Assembly: GCA_009741485.1 (NCBI GenBank) | Contig: CM019215.1 | Coordinates: forward strand, 78,205,948 to 78,269,947 | Direction: 5' to 3' | From: Malurus cyaneus samueli | Lineage: Eukaryota; Chordata; Aves; Passeriformes; Maluridae | DNA length: 64,000 nt | Notes under the pieces: model-generated | What the model saw: the letters and a program-made list of their open reading frames with translations, nothing else | Database searches by the model: none | What the model was told of the DNA's origin: nothing | Translations under genes and position numbers: made by a program | Shown: positions 25,501-37,554 of the stretch, in pieces | Numbering within the stretch: position 1 is the first letter of the stretch | Layout of the letters: every line of letters begins with the position of its first letter

Positions 25501-26157
25501 TCAGGTTGGAATCTTTCAGAGACGAAAAGCTGAGCAGTTGTGTTATATTCCTGTGGTAATCTATCACCGCATAAGCTGAATATATGTCTTAAGGAAAGAA
25601 GGAAACAAACACTTAAAGATTTAAGTCAAAGATATATGTGAAATAGGAATTGCCAAAGTTATAATAAATTAAAAATTGCTAAACCTATTAACAACTGTTA
25701 AGAAGTCTCTGATGACAAAAATAATATTGACAAAAAGCAACTAGACAAGGTAAAGGGAAGTTTTGATATTATAAATGGGAATAAGAAGAATATATTTTTG
25801 TGTTAAAAGCAAGGTAAATGTTTTACATAAGTCTATGTGAAGGACTCTGAAACTTTCTGCATGAGCAGAGACCAAGCATAAAATGGAAATCTAAGCATGA
25901 AAATGGAAATTTTCATGTTTGAAGTGGATAAAACATTCAGGGAGCTCCATATTTGGATGCAGTTTTGTCCCTGTGCAACCATGCCCCACAGTTTATGCAC
26001 TGCTCCCTAACTAGAGCTAAGTGCAATAAACCATTTTTTATCTTGTAACCCAATGAGGCAAGCCTGTGAAGGATAGGAATGTGGTGGGAAAATGCTCAAG
26101 GACTTTCATTCACTCTGAGAATGTGTCTATCTATGTCCTAATGCATTCAAATTGTGA
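22587..26157. other. Gene-free AT-rich DNA
   Basis: Apart from the candidate microexon at 23391-23456 and a T/G-rich tract near 24630-24675, nothing recognisable. The copy is at about 42646-46137. Confidence 0.5.
23391..23456 (-). other. Candidate 66-nt symmetric exon (unproven)
   Basis: On the minus strand an acceptor (CTTTGCTTTCATTGGCAG) stands directly before it and a near-consensus donor (CAGAAG then GTAAGAATT) directly after it. The 66 nt are open in one frame only, in phase 1 at both ends. The exon could therefore be included or skipped without shifting a frame. The readable peptide starts HDNTVIYVPASFGNTC. I do not recognise the protein and see no partner exon nearby, so a host gene with very large introns would be required. 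The matching stretch in copy 2 is 43444-43509, also 66 nt but with errors. Confidence 0.27.
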
Positions 26158-26637
26158 ATGAAGGAACTGGCACATGAAATTGCAGGGCTCTTGAGAATAT
26201 TTGTAAACCAAGCAAGGCAAACACCAGGTCAGAGAAATTATCTCAGTGAGGAACAGCTGAGGTCACTTGGTCTGCTCAGCCTGGAGAAGAGGAGACTGAG
26301 GGGACACCTCTCTGTAGTCTGCAACTTCCTCATGAGGGGCAGAGGAGGGGCAGGCACTGATCTCTTATCTCTGATGAGCAGTGACAGATCCCAAGAAAAT
26401 GGTCTGAAGATGTGTCAGGGGAGCTTTACGTTGGATATTAGAGAAAGGTTCTTCACCCAGAGGGTGGTTGGATACTGGAACAGGCTCCACAGGGAAGTGG
26501 TCACAGCATCAGCCTGACAGAGTGCAATGAGTGAACATAATGTGATTCTTGGGGATGGTGCTGTGTAGGGCCAGGATTTGGACTACGATGATCCTTATGA
26601 GTCCCTTCCAATTCAGCACACTCTGTGTTTCTGTGAA
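26158..26637 (+). mobile_element. CR1 LINE fragment with ORF2 C-terminal remnant
   Basis: A 119-codon open stretch (26158-26517) reads like the end of the CR1 reverse transcriptase ORF. It contains LGLLSLEKRRLRGHLSVVC, then LDIRERFFTQRVVGYWNRLH followed by REVV, all hallmarks of that tail. The first 18 or so residues (KELAHEIAGLLRIFV) instead resemble a segment from early in the RT domain, so the copy seems to have an internal deletion joining the two. The 3' part ends with a weak GATCC..CTTCCAATTCAG tail. It is a dead fragment, not a gene. The duplicate is at 46138-46608. Confidence 0.85.
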
Positions 26638-27218
26638 TAACTTCTTATTTTAACAGAGGAAAACTGATGACTAACAGTGAATTATATGTTAAGTAATGAG
26701 TACTACTAAAAGTAGAAAAAATTATGGAGAGGTTACAAAGAGGAATAAAAAGGAGAAGCAGTATAAAAGGAAAAGAAAAATCTTTTTATGTGTTTGGGAA
26801 CTAAAAAAAAAAAAAAAAAAAAAAAAGAAAATTTACTATATGCTTGGAAAAGAGCCCAGACATATGAATTGATCACTGCAAAATTGCAACATAAAAATTT
26901 GATACAGGTGTGAAAAAGTCAATATATCAGTATCAGTATTTCCACTTGAATTAGGCAATACCAGTGAAAAAAAGCCTAATGAAATTCCATCTGGAGTATT
27001 AAATATAATTTTGGGTACTCATTTCTAGAAAGGTGTTTTGAAATTGAAGTAGGCACAAAGCTATTCAGAATATAACAACGTATGAGAGAATATATAAAGC
27101 CCAAAAGCAAAAAGTTCAAAGGGTAATAGAGAAAAAAGAAATAATATCTATCAATAGATTTAAGATAAGAATTACTAAGCTAATCAGTTCTATAATATTG
27201 ACCAATGAGAAGAGGATA

Positions 27219-27266
27219 GGAAAAAAAAACAACAAAAAACACAAAAAAAAACCCAAAAAACAAACA
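27219..27266 (+). repeat. A/C-rich low-complexity tract
   Basis: Runs of A broken by C, in a stretch of AT-rich DNA between two CR1 fragments. The copy is at about 47188-47240 with altered run lengths. Confidence 0.75.
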
Positions 27267-28344
27267 CTTACTCTAAGACATTACCTTATTAGAATTATAA
27301 TGGGCCTCATGATCTGTGATTTTCTATAGCCTTTGTAGAATTTTGGACAAAAAAAAAATCTGTAAATTTATAGTTGTTTCTTAGGAGGTCTGGGTGATCT
27401 ATCAGATAGTACTTGGGGAGTCTAAGTGATCTTCAGCCTCAAGGTTTGTGTGTTTCTGTTACGAATTAGATATAATCAATCTCACTGTAGGCTTTCAGGG
27501 AGATCTGTGTTGCTCAGCGCTCTTGATTTGATAAAAATATCACACAACAACATGAGGTCTAAAACTTAGCAGCAAACAGTATTAAGGCAAAATTCAGTGA
27601 GAAAATTGTTGCTCATTTGACACTCAAATGTTTTGTTCAAAAGGTAAGATGAGCAAAATGGAAATAAAATTTTGATTGACTTACTCCATGCTAATTAATA
27701 TTGAAAATATAAACAATTAATATATAAGCAGGTTTCCATGGTTAAAGTTTGAGGTCATTATTATCCATCCTATGTTGCTGCTGTTTTCCAAACATGAGAG
27801 TAAATGTTATTAACAATTATATGTGACTAAAATCAGAATAATTTTACAACATGAAATAATCAGAAATTGGTAACAATTTCCCCACATTAATGGTGATGTT
27901 AAATGCATCAGCATGTTTTAGGTAGGCAGCCCGTTAGACAATAATTTACAGTTATTTTTGAGCCACAAATAAACCTGAGAAATAAAGACAAAATATTATA
28001 CCAGTAACATAATCTACAACGTACTGTGACATTTTTTAATACAATGCATCTCAACTGAAAATACAACTATCTTTCATCTTCCATGCTATTATTTTTCCCT
28101 AATAGACATAATTAAGGTTCTTTTCTTTTGCAAACACTGACAATTCTAAATGAAATATTGAAACTTAAAATCCACTTAAAAGAATGTGTTTTAAGAAGCA
28201 TTCCAATGGAGTCAAGAGAGGCTTTTAGGATCACAGTTCCCCTAACTTAATGTCTTCTTACTATTAAATGAGTGGTAAAGTCACATCTAATAATAAGGCA
28301 GGAAGTTATCTTTTAGACAGGGTGACATAGGTTGCTCTCTGGTG

Positions 28345-28568
28345 AAAATTTTAGAAATGGTTCTTTGCCTAGAGGGTGGTTGGACACAGCCTCCCCAGGG
28401 AAGTGGTCATAGACAAGACTGACAGAGTTCAAGGAGTGTTTGGACAATGCTCTCAGGCACAGGGTGTGATTCTTAGAGATGTCTTGTGCTGGGCCAGGCT
28501 GAACTTTCATGATCCTTGTATGTCCTTTCCAATTTAGGATATTCTGTGGCTATATGATTCTATGATTT
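28345..28568 (+). mobile_element. CR1 LINE 3' end with octamer tail
   Basis: It begins with TTCTTTGCCTAGAGGGTGGT and runs through CCCAGGGAAGTGGTCAT and GGGCCAGGCTGA to TGTCCTTTCCAATTTAGGAT. It ends in ATGATTCTATGATT, the short direct repeat that marks CR1 3' ends in birds and reptiles. It is 5'-truncated. The duplicate is at 48314-48532. Confidence 0.9.
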
Positions 28569-28569
28569 T

Positions 28570-30339
28570 GGATTGCTACTCTTCCACATACTACCCTCTA
28601 CTTCAGAACGTGAAAACTCCTTCAGATGCATCTTTCAGTGTTTAGGATTGCAATGTCTATACTTTTGTGCCTACTGCAGTGAAACCATGCATAAACTGTA
28701 AGTAAAAAGGGGAGAAAATTTTCCACTAAAAATGTTTTTGACAGACAATTGTGTTTGTAACAGAACAAAGTGTTTTCACTGAGCCTTTACAAAGATGAAA
28801 ATGACCCAGCAGTGTTTGCTAGTGTTTCATTTTTTTTATAGGTAGTAAGAGAGCACAGACCTTTCAAAATTTGCCTTCTGAGCCTTGCAGCTTTTAAGTT
28901 TTTGATATTTTGAATTTTTATTGGTACTTCATTCCCTATAGTTTCATACTATATCTCATGATGAGGAGTTGGAAGAATATTAAAACTGTTTTTTTTACTC
29001 GTGGCTGACATTATGCACAGGTTTTAATGCACATCTTTATGTTATCAACAAATAACCTTTTCCAATTAACAATATTCATGTTTACTGTTTTGTTATTTCA
29101 AACCTGCTTGTCCTTTATTTGACTTGTGTTAGGTAAAAAAAAAAAAACACTAATTGAATCACAGTCCCACTTTGCTCAGCAGTGTTACAATTTCAGAGAT
29201 TCAAGAAAAGACTTCATTATTTTTCAGGTGCTTTTATGTTAAATCCCAGAAAGGTAGACAGTGCTGACCAAATCGAAAATAATAGATTCAAAATTAAACT
29301 AAGCATTTTTTTACAAAGAAATGTTATAACACTTAGCTTGAAATGGAATGAAAAATACATAAAAATTATGCAGCCCCAGTGACATCCACAGGATCATCCA
29401 AGATGCTTTAATTTACATATTTTTTTGTCCTTGCAAAAATATTCCCTGCACTTTGACAAGGACACTTAGAAAACTACATCTAAAGACTACATGAAAAGGG
29501 GCTTTAAAGTCTAATTTATTGATGACTGAGCAGCCTGTGCTCAAAGCTAAATATGCAGCTATCAACAATCACAAATACTGTGGTATGTAGGAAGATTTGT
29601 TTGCAAAGACAAAACTCAGGCAGAATGTCTTGATTGCTGGACTTTCTGGCACCATTTTGTGTAACTAAAGGCATTTAACAGTAATTTGACTGGTACTCTA
29701 ACAATTCTATAACTCAGTAGAAACCTTCTTAAGGCTTGGTTTTCTATTAAAGAAAGAACATTTTTAAGGAGTTGAAGATAAATGCATCTGTGGCTATTGA
29801 GAGGTCTATTAGCTCCTCCCAGGCTTCCTCTTTTCTTGACCAGCAGCTGACTGTAGTACTCCAAACATCCATATACACTTTTCTGTGCAGTCTCTGCAAT
29901 TTTTTTCAGAAATTTTGTCCCTTACTCCTAGCAAGTTTACACTCAATTTGCCATTGTGGCACTTCCATATTAGTAAATTTCAGTATAAAAATAACATTTA
30001 TTAGTGGGCATTTAGAAAACTACCACTGTTGAAAGGGTAAACTGAAATGTATATACAAAACAAGTCACCTTTAAAATGAACTGAAGCTCAGCAGACTTCA
30101 GGGCACTGGGAGATCTGATCAAATGAATTCGTGCATAGATTGTGTTCTCCTCAACCCCTTCAGTACCAGAGGTGAATATTGAAAGGAACAGGACAATAGG
30201 ACTGATTAGTACAGACTTAGATTCTGATGCTATAGGACGAAATTTGCTTCTTTGTTCACGGGGTATACATTGCACAAACAGCAATAGACAACAGATCAAC
30301 AGAATGGATCCACCTGTCTTACACAGGAAAAAACAGTTT
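28570..30339. other. Gene-free AT-rich DNA
   Basis: No gene signal. Short open frames here lack family features. The copy is at about 48533-50269. Confidence 0.5.
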
Positions 30340-30694
30340 ATGGCCTATGGGTTGGTTTTGCTTTGCCCAGTTTTTGGAAGTGGGGGAGCCAAAAAGATGG
30401 CGGCTGTGGGAAGCTTCTGGAGGCTTCCACCATGTCCAGCAGAGCCAATTGCTGTTGTCTCTGAGGATGATGGACATGCCACTGACCAAACCTGGGCCAA
30501 TTGAAGATGGTGGTTTTCACAGACCCCTCTGTGAAAACATATTTAAGAAGAAATCAAAACAAAGGTGGTAGCCACAGTAGTCTTGCCAGAGGAGGAGGCT
30601 GAGAAATATGTGAGGGAATGCAGACACCAAGGTCAGTGCAGGAGGGGGAGGAGCTGCTCCAGGCGCCGGAGCTGGGATTCCTTTGCAGGCTGTG

Positions 30695-31065
30695 GTGACA
30701 ACCATGGTGGAGCAGGCTGTCCCCCTGCAGCCCATGGTGACCATGGTGGAGCAGGCTGTCCCCTGAGCCCATGGTACCATGTGGAGCAGGCTGTCCTCTG
30801 CAGCCCATGTGACCATGGTGGAGCAGGCTGTCCCCCGAGCCCATGGTGACCATGGTGGGAGCAGCTGTCCCCCTGCAGTGACCATGGGAGCAGTGATCCC
30901 TGCACCAGGACCATGGGGGCAGCTGTCCCCCGCAGCCCATGTGACCATGTGGAGCAGGCTGTCCCTGCAGCCCATGGTGACAGCTATGGTGGAGCAGGCT
31001 GCCCCGCAGCCACCAGTACCATGGTGGAACAGGCTGTCCCCCTGCAGCCTATGGGGTCCACGAGG
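30695..31065 (+). repeat. Minisatellite, about 39-bp unit, 10 units
   Basis: Each unit reads roughly CCATGGTGGAGCAGGCTGTC followed by CCCCTGCAGCCCATGGTGA. Ten units can be counted here and eleven in the second copy (50608-51027). A full unit is 39 bp, 13 codons, and in one plus frame encodes PMVTMVEQAVPLQ repeatedly. Many units here have lost single bases, so the frame drifts. This island is noisier than its surroundings. Confidence 0.85.
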
Positions 31066-31411
31066 GTGCAGAGACCACCGCGCAGCCGCTGGAGGAGGAA
31101 GGTCCCACACCAGAGCGGGTGCAGATGCAAGAAGGGCTGTGTCCAGCAGAGACCCATGGAGAGAGAGGCCTTGCTCCCGAGATGGAACAGCCTGCCTTGG
31201 GCCTGCAGCCAGGGGATGAGGGACCCCACAGTGCAGCAGTTTGGGATGACTTCTGCTCGTGGGGGACTCACGCTGCTGCAGCAGATGTGTGTGGACTGCT
31301 GCTCGTGAGAGTGGAACCGAGCCGGAGAGGTTCACAGAGAACTGTCTCCGTGGGAGGACCCACGGCAACGCAAGGGAAGGACTCCTCTCCTCAGCAGCCG
31401 TAGATCGACCG

Positions 31412-31590
31412 GTGATGAACTGACCGACCCCCACCCCGAACTGACCACCCCACACCTGAACTGACCAACCACACCCGAACGGACCAACCCCAACACCTGA
31501 ACTGACCGACCAACCAACTGAACTGACCAGACCCCACACCCTGAACTCACCAACCCCAACCCTGAACTGACCAACCCCACACCCTGTCAC
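31412..31590 (+). repeat. Minisatellite, about 21-bp unit, 8 units
   Basis: Repeats of CTGACCAACCCCACACCCTGA with variants. The second copy is at 51383-51565, also about eight units. Antisense translation gives glycine/valine/phenylalanine repeats, which explains the large spurious open frame on the minus strand. Confidence 0.85.
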
Positions 31591-31884
31591 CCCCACTGCT
31601 TTTTACTGTTGGGAAGGGGGGAGGCAGTGGGGAGAAGATCGGTGTCTTTAAGGGTTTTATTTTATTTCTCATTCTCCTCCTTTGACATTGTTAGTCACTT
31701 CTCAACTTAAGTAGAGCCTGTATTGTCCGTCAAGCATTTCCTCTCTGCTCCTTATCTCAACTCATGACCCCTTTTGTTATTTTTTCTTTTTGCTTCGCTC
31801 TTCTCTGCCCAGTGGTGGTGGGAGTGAGTGAATGAGCATGTGTTGTGGGTGCCTGGCTTTTGGCCAGCATTCCAAACCACGACA

Positions 31885-32412
31885 GCCCATGAGAGAGCAG
31901 TGCTGATTGAGAGAGCTTTAAACTAGATTTGAAGGGGGGTAGTAATACAGCCAGGGCCACTGGAGATGAGCTGAGGGGTGGCATGCCAGTGTTGGAGCTG
32001 AAATCGGCAGCTCAGTTGAAGTGAATCTACAGCAATGCGCACAGTGTGGGTAACAACAGGAGGAGCTGGAAGCCACGATGCAGTAGGAAATCTGAGATAG
32101 AAATCTCTCAGCTGGAGTGCTGCCATGGAATTGGTTATAAGCTCTTCAGAACAGATAGGTGAAGCAGGAGAGGTGGTGGGGTGACCCTCCATGTTAGGCA
32201 GAGTTTTGACCATATTGGAATCAAAGATAATGATGACAAGGTTGAGTGGTTGTGGGTAAAAATCAAGGGAAATGTCAGCAGGGCAGATGCACTGTGTGTT
32301 ACAGACCAGCTAACTAGGAAAGAGACATACATCACAAAGTCTACTGGAGGCTGGAAGAAGTCTCACAATCACCAGTGATTGTACTTGTGAGGGACTTCAA
32401 CCTGACAAATAA
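31885..32412 (+). mobile_element. CR1 LINE fragment, start of ORF2 (endonuclease part)
   Basis: It starts right after the LTR end. Landmarks are CTTTAAACTAGATTTGAAGG, then CAGTGTTGGAGCTGA, GTGAATCTACAGCAATGCGC, CAGGAGGAGCTGGAAGCCA, GGTTATAAGCTCTTCAGAA and finally GTGAGGGACTTCAACCTGAC, in the order of the CR1 ORF2 N-terminal endonuclease region. Stops and frameshifts make it non-functional. The LTR may have inserted into this CR1, but I cannot find its 5' half on the far side. The duplicate is at 51859-52335. Confidence 0.85.
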
Positions 32413-34377
32413 CTCCATCAATGTTGCTGAATTTAAGAGTTCCAGAGCAGAAGAATCTGCAAGTAATATGAGTGTACATCCTTTTCAGGATGAGGTAGCT
32501 AATAACCGTAGATCATTTACTGTCCTCCTTTCTGATACGTCAATAGTAATTCTAAACTAGAAGACTCAATTTATTATATTTTTTAATATCTTCCTAGGAG
32601 TGTCCCTATTTTGTTACTCAGTAACATTTCAATCTAATGACTGAAAGATGAGTTTGGGAAATGCATCGTATAGTATAAGTAACAGGCTGCAATTTGCAAA
32701 TTAATCTCTCTTTCAAAACATTTTTGAGGATGAGATTAAATTCTAATTTAAGGGCAAGAAGGCAGTTCCACTTTGAATCTGATTTTTAAGGGGAGACACG
32801 AAAAGAGGAGAAAGCATTCCTTAAATTTCCATCTGTTTTTTTAAATGGCAAAGAATATGCCACATGTTGCAAAAACACATTCAAGAAATAACAACATCAG
32901 AAATGTGAGATCTCAGTATATTAAATACCTGACATCTGCATAAGAGGAAAATTTCTTAAATTGCCTACATCTGAGCACCTATACAGGCTAGTCCAGATTC
33001 GAAGTGTTACTTTGAGAATATACACAGTGAGGATTGGGAAGATAAATGTTTCAAAACAAAAACAAAAATCACAGATGTCTCAAAATATTGAGTACCCTAC
33101 ATAAAAACCTTGCAATTGTTCTGGCATTAATAGTCAGTGTCAAAGAGATTTATCATGGTAGGGCACAGATTTTATTTCATTTATTTACATTGACATATTA
33201 GTTACTAGTATGGAGTGCTGTTTAAAGTAGTGGCATTTTATTTCCTATTATTAATTCTGATATCTTATTCAGCAAGAGTCCATGTGTACTAAATATTCCA
33301 CACAAAACACAACTCAGGAGAGACAAAATATGAAGGGAGAGATTACACCACGGTGTTAGATTGTACCTTAATTGTAGATGACTCCTGAAGTTGCAGCGTT
33401 GTGGGAACAGACAGAAATTCATACCTCTGGTAGTATAACAGAAAATGCTGACATTGCCCGTTTGGGATTAAAACTTTGCAAAATTCTGCTTTTAGTTTCA
33501 ACAACCGGTTGAATTGGATTCAGAAGTCACCAGGGCACAATAAGGAGTCCAGTTCTGTTTTTCATATATTTCTTATAGAGAAGTGAGTGTATTTCCTGTG
33601 AAATCATAACCATAAAGGCAATAAATAGAAATATTAAGAATACTATTATTGCTTCATTAGGTTCTATGGTTTGTCATTATCCAAGCAACAACAAGGTTTT
33701 AAAGACGTAGATATTTCAGGCACCTATAAAATAAAAGCTTCAAGGTAGGGGGTGGAAAGAAAAAAATTTAGGAATTTAAGGATTATTTTATAATAAGATA
33801 ACTTTATATTAAAAAAGAACCCCAAAAAAAAAAACAACAACCAAAAACAAAGGAAAACAAAAACTTAACCTGAAACAACAACAAACCAATGGAATCTAGT
33901 TGATAAAAAATATTTAGATAGCTTCAACATCAACAACCGAATATGTGAGTAGTTATTTAAAGTGTTGACAAAAGGAAAGATTATTAGAATAGACAGTAAC
34001 TAACACACAGAGCAGAAAACTTGCAGCCCATTTTAAGGAAGCTAAGGTTGCTCTAATTCATGAGACACGTTATTGCAAAATTTAGGGAAACAGAGGGACC
34101 ACAGTTTTTACTGTTTGAAATATCTTGTGAAAATAGTTCATTGGCTTTTTAAAATTTAATACATTTTTAATGCATAAAATGTCTTTAACTGAAAATAAGT
34201 CGGACAAAATGCTGCATGTGGTGTTAATCATTCATTTTCTCTTGTAGTCTCTATAATTCAGCTGGTACAGATGTTCCATTTGTGGTACTAAGAGCCTCCA
34301 ATGTCAATGTCAGAAGATGCTGTTTTCATAACCATTTAAGTACTTCTAAAATGAAGATGACAAAAGATTTGGGGTTT

Positions 34378-34450
34378 TATTTTTTTTGGTTTTTGTTTTT
34401 TTTTTTTATTTGTTTTGTTTTTGGTTTTTTGTTTGTTGTTGTTTGTTTTA
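34378..34450 (+). repeat. T/G-rich low-complexity tract
   Basis: T runs broken by G. The copy is at about 54238-54305. Confidence 0.75.
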
Positions 34451-36290
34451 ATGCACAAACATCTGGTTAATTGCAAAATACTTTTAAATATTCTTTTATT
34501 CCTGAAAAAAAAAAAATAAAGTACGATAACACAGTCACATCTCCCTACCTTTTGCAATACAATTGCATGATAGCAGGTCTTTGCAGTTTTTCAGTCTGAA
34601 AATTTGGCAATTATCTGAGAGAAAGGGTGGTACTGGCAATATAGTTAATGAGTTATTCTTAACAGAATTTATATTAAAGAAGTGTAAGTTATACTATTAA
34701 ATTTTGAGCAGAAGGGATATAAAAGCACAGTTCTGTTTTCTACAACAGTTTTGGGGAAGCTTTGTTGCACTGGGCAAATAAAATCCAGCTTCAAGTATGA
34801 CAAAAATTCTCTCCTTTCATTGCTTTTAAGATTTTATTTACTATTCATACCTACCCCAATGCAGATGTTTTCTACAGTATATTACTGAAAAAGCACCATT
34901 AATCTTCTTCACAAAGTATCTCTCCATAATCTTACTAGATGTAAGTCTTTAAGTCCATGTTTTATGACACTTTTTCATTGTTATTACAGAAGTTTTGTGC
35001 TGTCTTCCCATAGTGCTAAAGTAGGTCAGTTACAAATGTAGCTGCTCAAAACAGCAGCTACTAGAGTTGCCCTCGACAAACTATGTATTCCCTCTAACGA
35101 TATAAACCTCATCACTTGTAAGTTTATATGATTTATGCATTTTCTGGTTTTTTTTCCACTGTGTTGCATAATTCCCACAAACCGGGGCAGTAAAACCTTT
35201 TACCATTCAATGTCTTGCATTATTAAAAATATTACAGGAGTGTTCTGTAAGGGATTTTGTTTTTGTGAGGTTTGTGAGTTTACATGCATGGAAGTATTCA
35301 AATTCATCATTATGATTCCCTCATCCCTAGTTCAGGGGTTTTACTACATTCATGTATATGGCTGCAATTTCAATGATATAAAGCTGAATCCTTACTGATG
35401 TCATAAAGGGAAACCTAGGTGTATGAACATAAAACAAATGGCTCATTAATACTTGTACAGCTGGAGTAATCCATTATCCCAGATTGTCTTTTTCCATTGT
35501 AAAACAGTTCACCAGGCAGTGGAAGAGAAGACAAGTGTTTTCTCAGAGTGTGAGGCTTAACTGGATAGGCTATGGTAAGCATCTAGAAAATTTGCAGAGC
35601 AACAGAAAGAAAAGCCAAATTGTTCTGATGCTACATCTTTGTCCTTGGCTGTCTGGTCCAGCTGTATAACATTAAGTAGACAATTAAGTTCACAATTTTG
35701 TATGCAAGAGTTATTAAAACTCTTTAACATATTGAGAGCCAAGTTTAACATATTGAGAACCAAGTTTCTTCAATTCAGCTTATTTCCTAACCTATTTTGT
35801 TGGGAATACTTACTGAGTTGTTTCATTTGAAGCCTAGAACAGGTTTGTATGCAATTTTTTAATAATTCATAAAATCAAAATTGTAAAAATATGCAAAGAA
35901 ATTACCTTTTAATTACTCTTTATGAAGGAAAATTCACTTCCCCTTAGCAATCATTTTAGCTGGATCTCTCCCAGATTTGATGGTAGCTTTTTAAGGGAGG
36001 GGTGGAGTAGGATGACTGTTCCAGAGGTAAATGCAGATAGATTATTCTCAGATTAACTCTTACTATTTTGATAGCAACAAATGATGAAGTAATCAGTCCC
36101 ATTTTACAAATACCATGGTTAAGTGACTTGCCAGTACTATTATTTTTCTTGATAGAGATGGCTTGAGTATTCCTTCCTATGCTGCATCAGAGTCCCTTTG
36201 CTTCCAAGCATCCAGCCTCCCCTGTGTACCTGTTCCTCACCCTAATGAAGTGTCCCACCACAAGCACTTCTTGTCTTAAATTGAGAAACT

Positions 36291-36318
36291 CTTTTTTTTT
36301 TTTTTTTTTTTTTTTTTT
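36291..36318 (+). repeat. Poly-T run
   Basis: About 28 consecutive T. The copy is at about 56064-56091. Confidence 0.85.
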
Positions 36319-37554
36319 CCTTATTCTGTAATGCTGTTCTTCCTTTAGAATGGCATTTCCCCCCTTTGTCTTTAATTTCTGCTGTTTTCTTGACTGTGCC
36401 TTCCAATTACCCTCAGCTGTTAGTTTAGGTTCCCTCAGTGAGAGACAGGCTAAACTAAAGAGAATTATATTGTATTTTCCATGACAATGGACAATAAAAA
36501 TGTTGATCTGAAATGTCTCTTTTATGTATTGAACTTCTAACACTGAGAAACATAAAGAATATTATGTTAAAGTTGTACAGACATTGGGTTTTTTTTCCCC
36601 TTGAATATGAAAAAAGATATTTAATAATGAAGGGGGGAATTTTAATTACTTTAATTTTCTTAATAACTATTTACTGCTTGGGCCTAAACTTGAATTATTA
36701 GAAAATGTAAACAATCAACCAGAGAATCAATGAATAGTTAAAAGTGTGTTTCTCTATTATACAGTAAGGGCTAAAAATACACTCAATGTGGGATCTTTGT
36801 ATTTGTCTGAATGGTATAAAGCAGGATACTAAGGATGGATCAGACATCTGACTTAGGGGTTTTCTGGTTGATAGAATAATTTTTTCTTTAATTAACTGCT
36901 GTATCATTGAAGGAGAGATGCAACAGGTGGCCAGGTCTTTTTTGAAGGTGAAATGGTTACTACTACCTTCCTAAGAGTACTTCATGACTCATTATTGTTT
37001 TAAATACTGAGGCTATATGGACCTGTACTTCATTTTGAAGTAAAAATTATCTTCTCTTACCAGCTATATTTTGATTTATTATGTGTGTACAATGGCAAAT
37101 AAGGAAAATTTATGTTATACTTCAAATTAGCAGTGCAGAGGAAATCCTCATCTGTGCAACCAAATTTTCAAAATAATCCCCATTCTCACTGCGTCTCCTT
37201 TATTTTAACTCCTCTTTCAGTTTTAATATGACTACTTTGTATTCATTTTATTAATAATAAATTTAGTGGTTTTCTAGGTCTTCTGTAAAATACCTTCAGG
37301 TGCATGAATTAATCAACATGCCAGTAAGAGAGACAAATAGCCTTCCTTTTTTTTACGGATGAGCATTCTGAATAGCAGAGGAACTAATTTCCTTTAAAAA
37401 GTACTCATGAAGTTTAGGAAGAAAAGTGAAATTAATCCTTACATTGCTGATCTTCCAGGCCCAAAAACACAGCTGACAAGCATGTTGTAATCTTCTTCCA
37501 TTTTTACCCTGCCTTTTTTTTACATGAACATCTTAGGTCATCGCTTCATTCACA

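Larger units (their letters stand above)
30340..31884 (+). mobile_element. Composite LTR-type repeat carrying two minisatellites
   Basis: A sharp rise in GC marks this element. Its order is an AAGATGGCGGC stretch near 30396, a TATA-like CATATTTAAG near 30538, a GC-rich leader with CAGGCGCCGGAGC, a 39-bp minisatellite, a stretch with GCAGCCAGGGGATGAGG, a 21-bp minisatellite, and then a T-rich section with GGTTTTATTTTATTTCTCAT. It ends in CCTGGCTTTTGGCCAGCATTC and CACGACA. From memory this layout and ending match a repeat common in bird genomes, probably an endogenous-retrovirus LTR. The right end (CA at 31883-31884) abuts a CR1 fragment. The left end is not clear, so the start is approximate. 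The 359-codon open frame on the minus strand (30517-31596) arises from the two tandem arrays and is not a protein I would call. The duplicate is at 50270-51858. Confidence 0.6.
32413..37554. other. Gene-free AT-rich DNA
   Basis: About 5 kb with no gene I can support. It holds A/C-rich (about 33822-33878) and T/G-rich (about 34378-34450) tracts and a run of about 28 T at 36291-36318. A patch on the minus strand around 36187-36440 has a 118-codon open frame interrupted by a lysine run from the poly-A; it is also seen in copy 2, but I recognise nothing in it. The copy is at about 52336-57267. Confidence 0.5.

Noticed and set aside
30517..31596. 359-codon open frame on the minus strand, the longest in the window
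   Set aside because: It runs antisense through two minisatellites whose units are multiples of three, so stops are absent by repetition. Its composition is G/V/F and H/G/W repeats, and the matching frames in the second copy are broken.
36187..36543. 118-codon open frame on the minus strand crossing a poly-A
   Set aside because: It depends on a lysine run from the homopolymer and has no family features. I noted the patch as unexplained DNA only.
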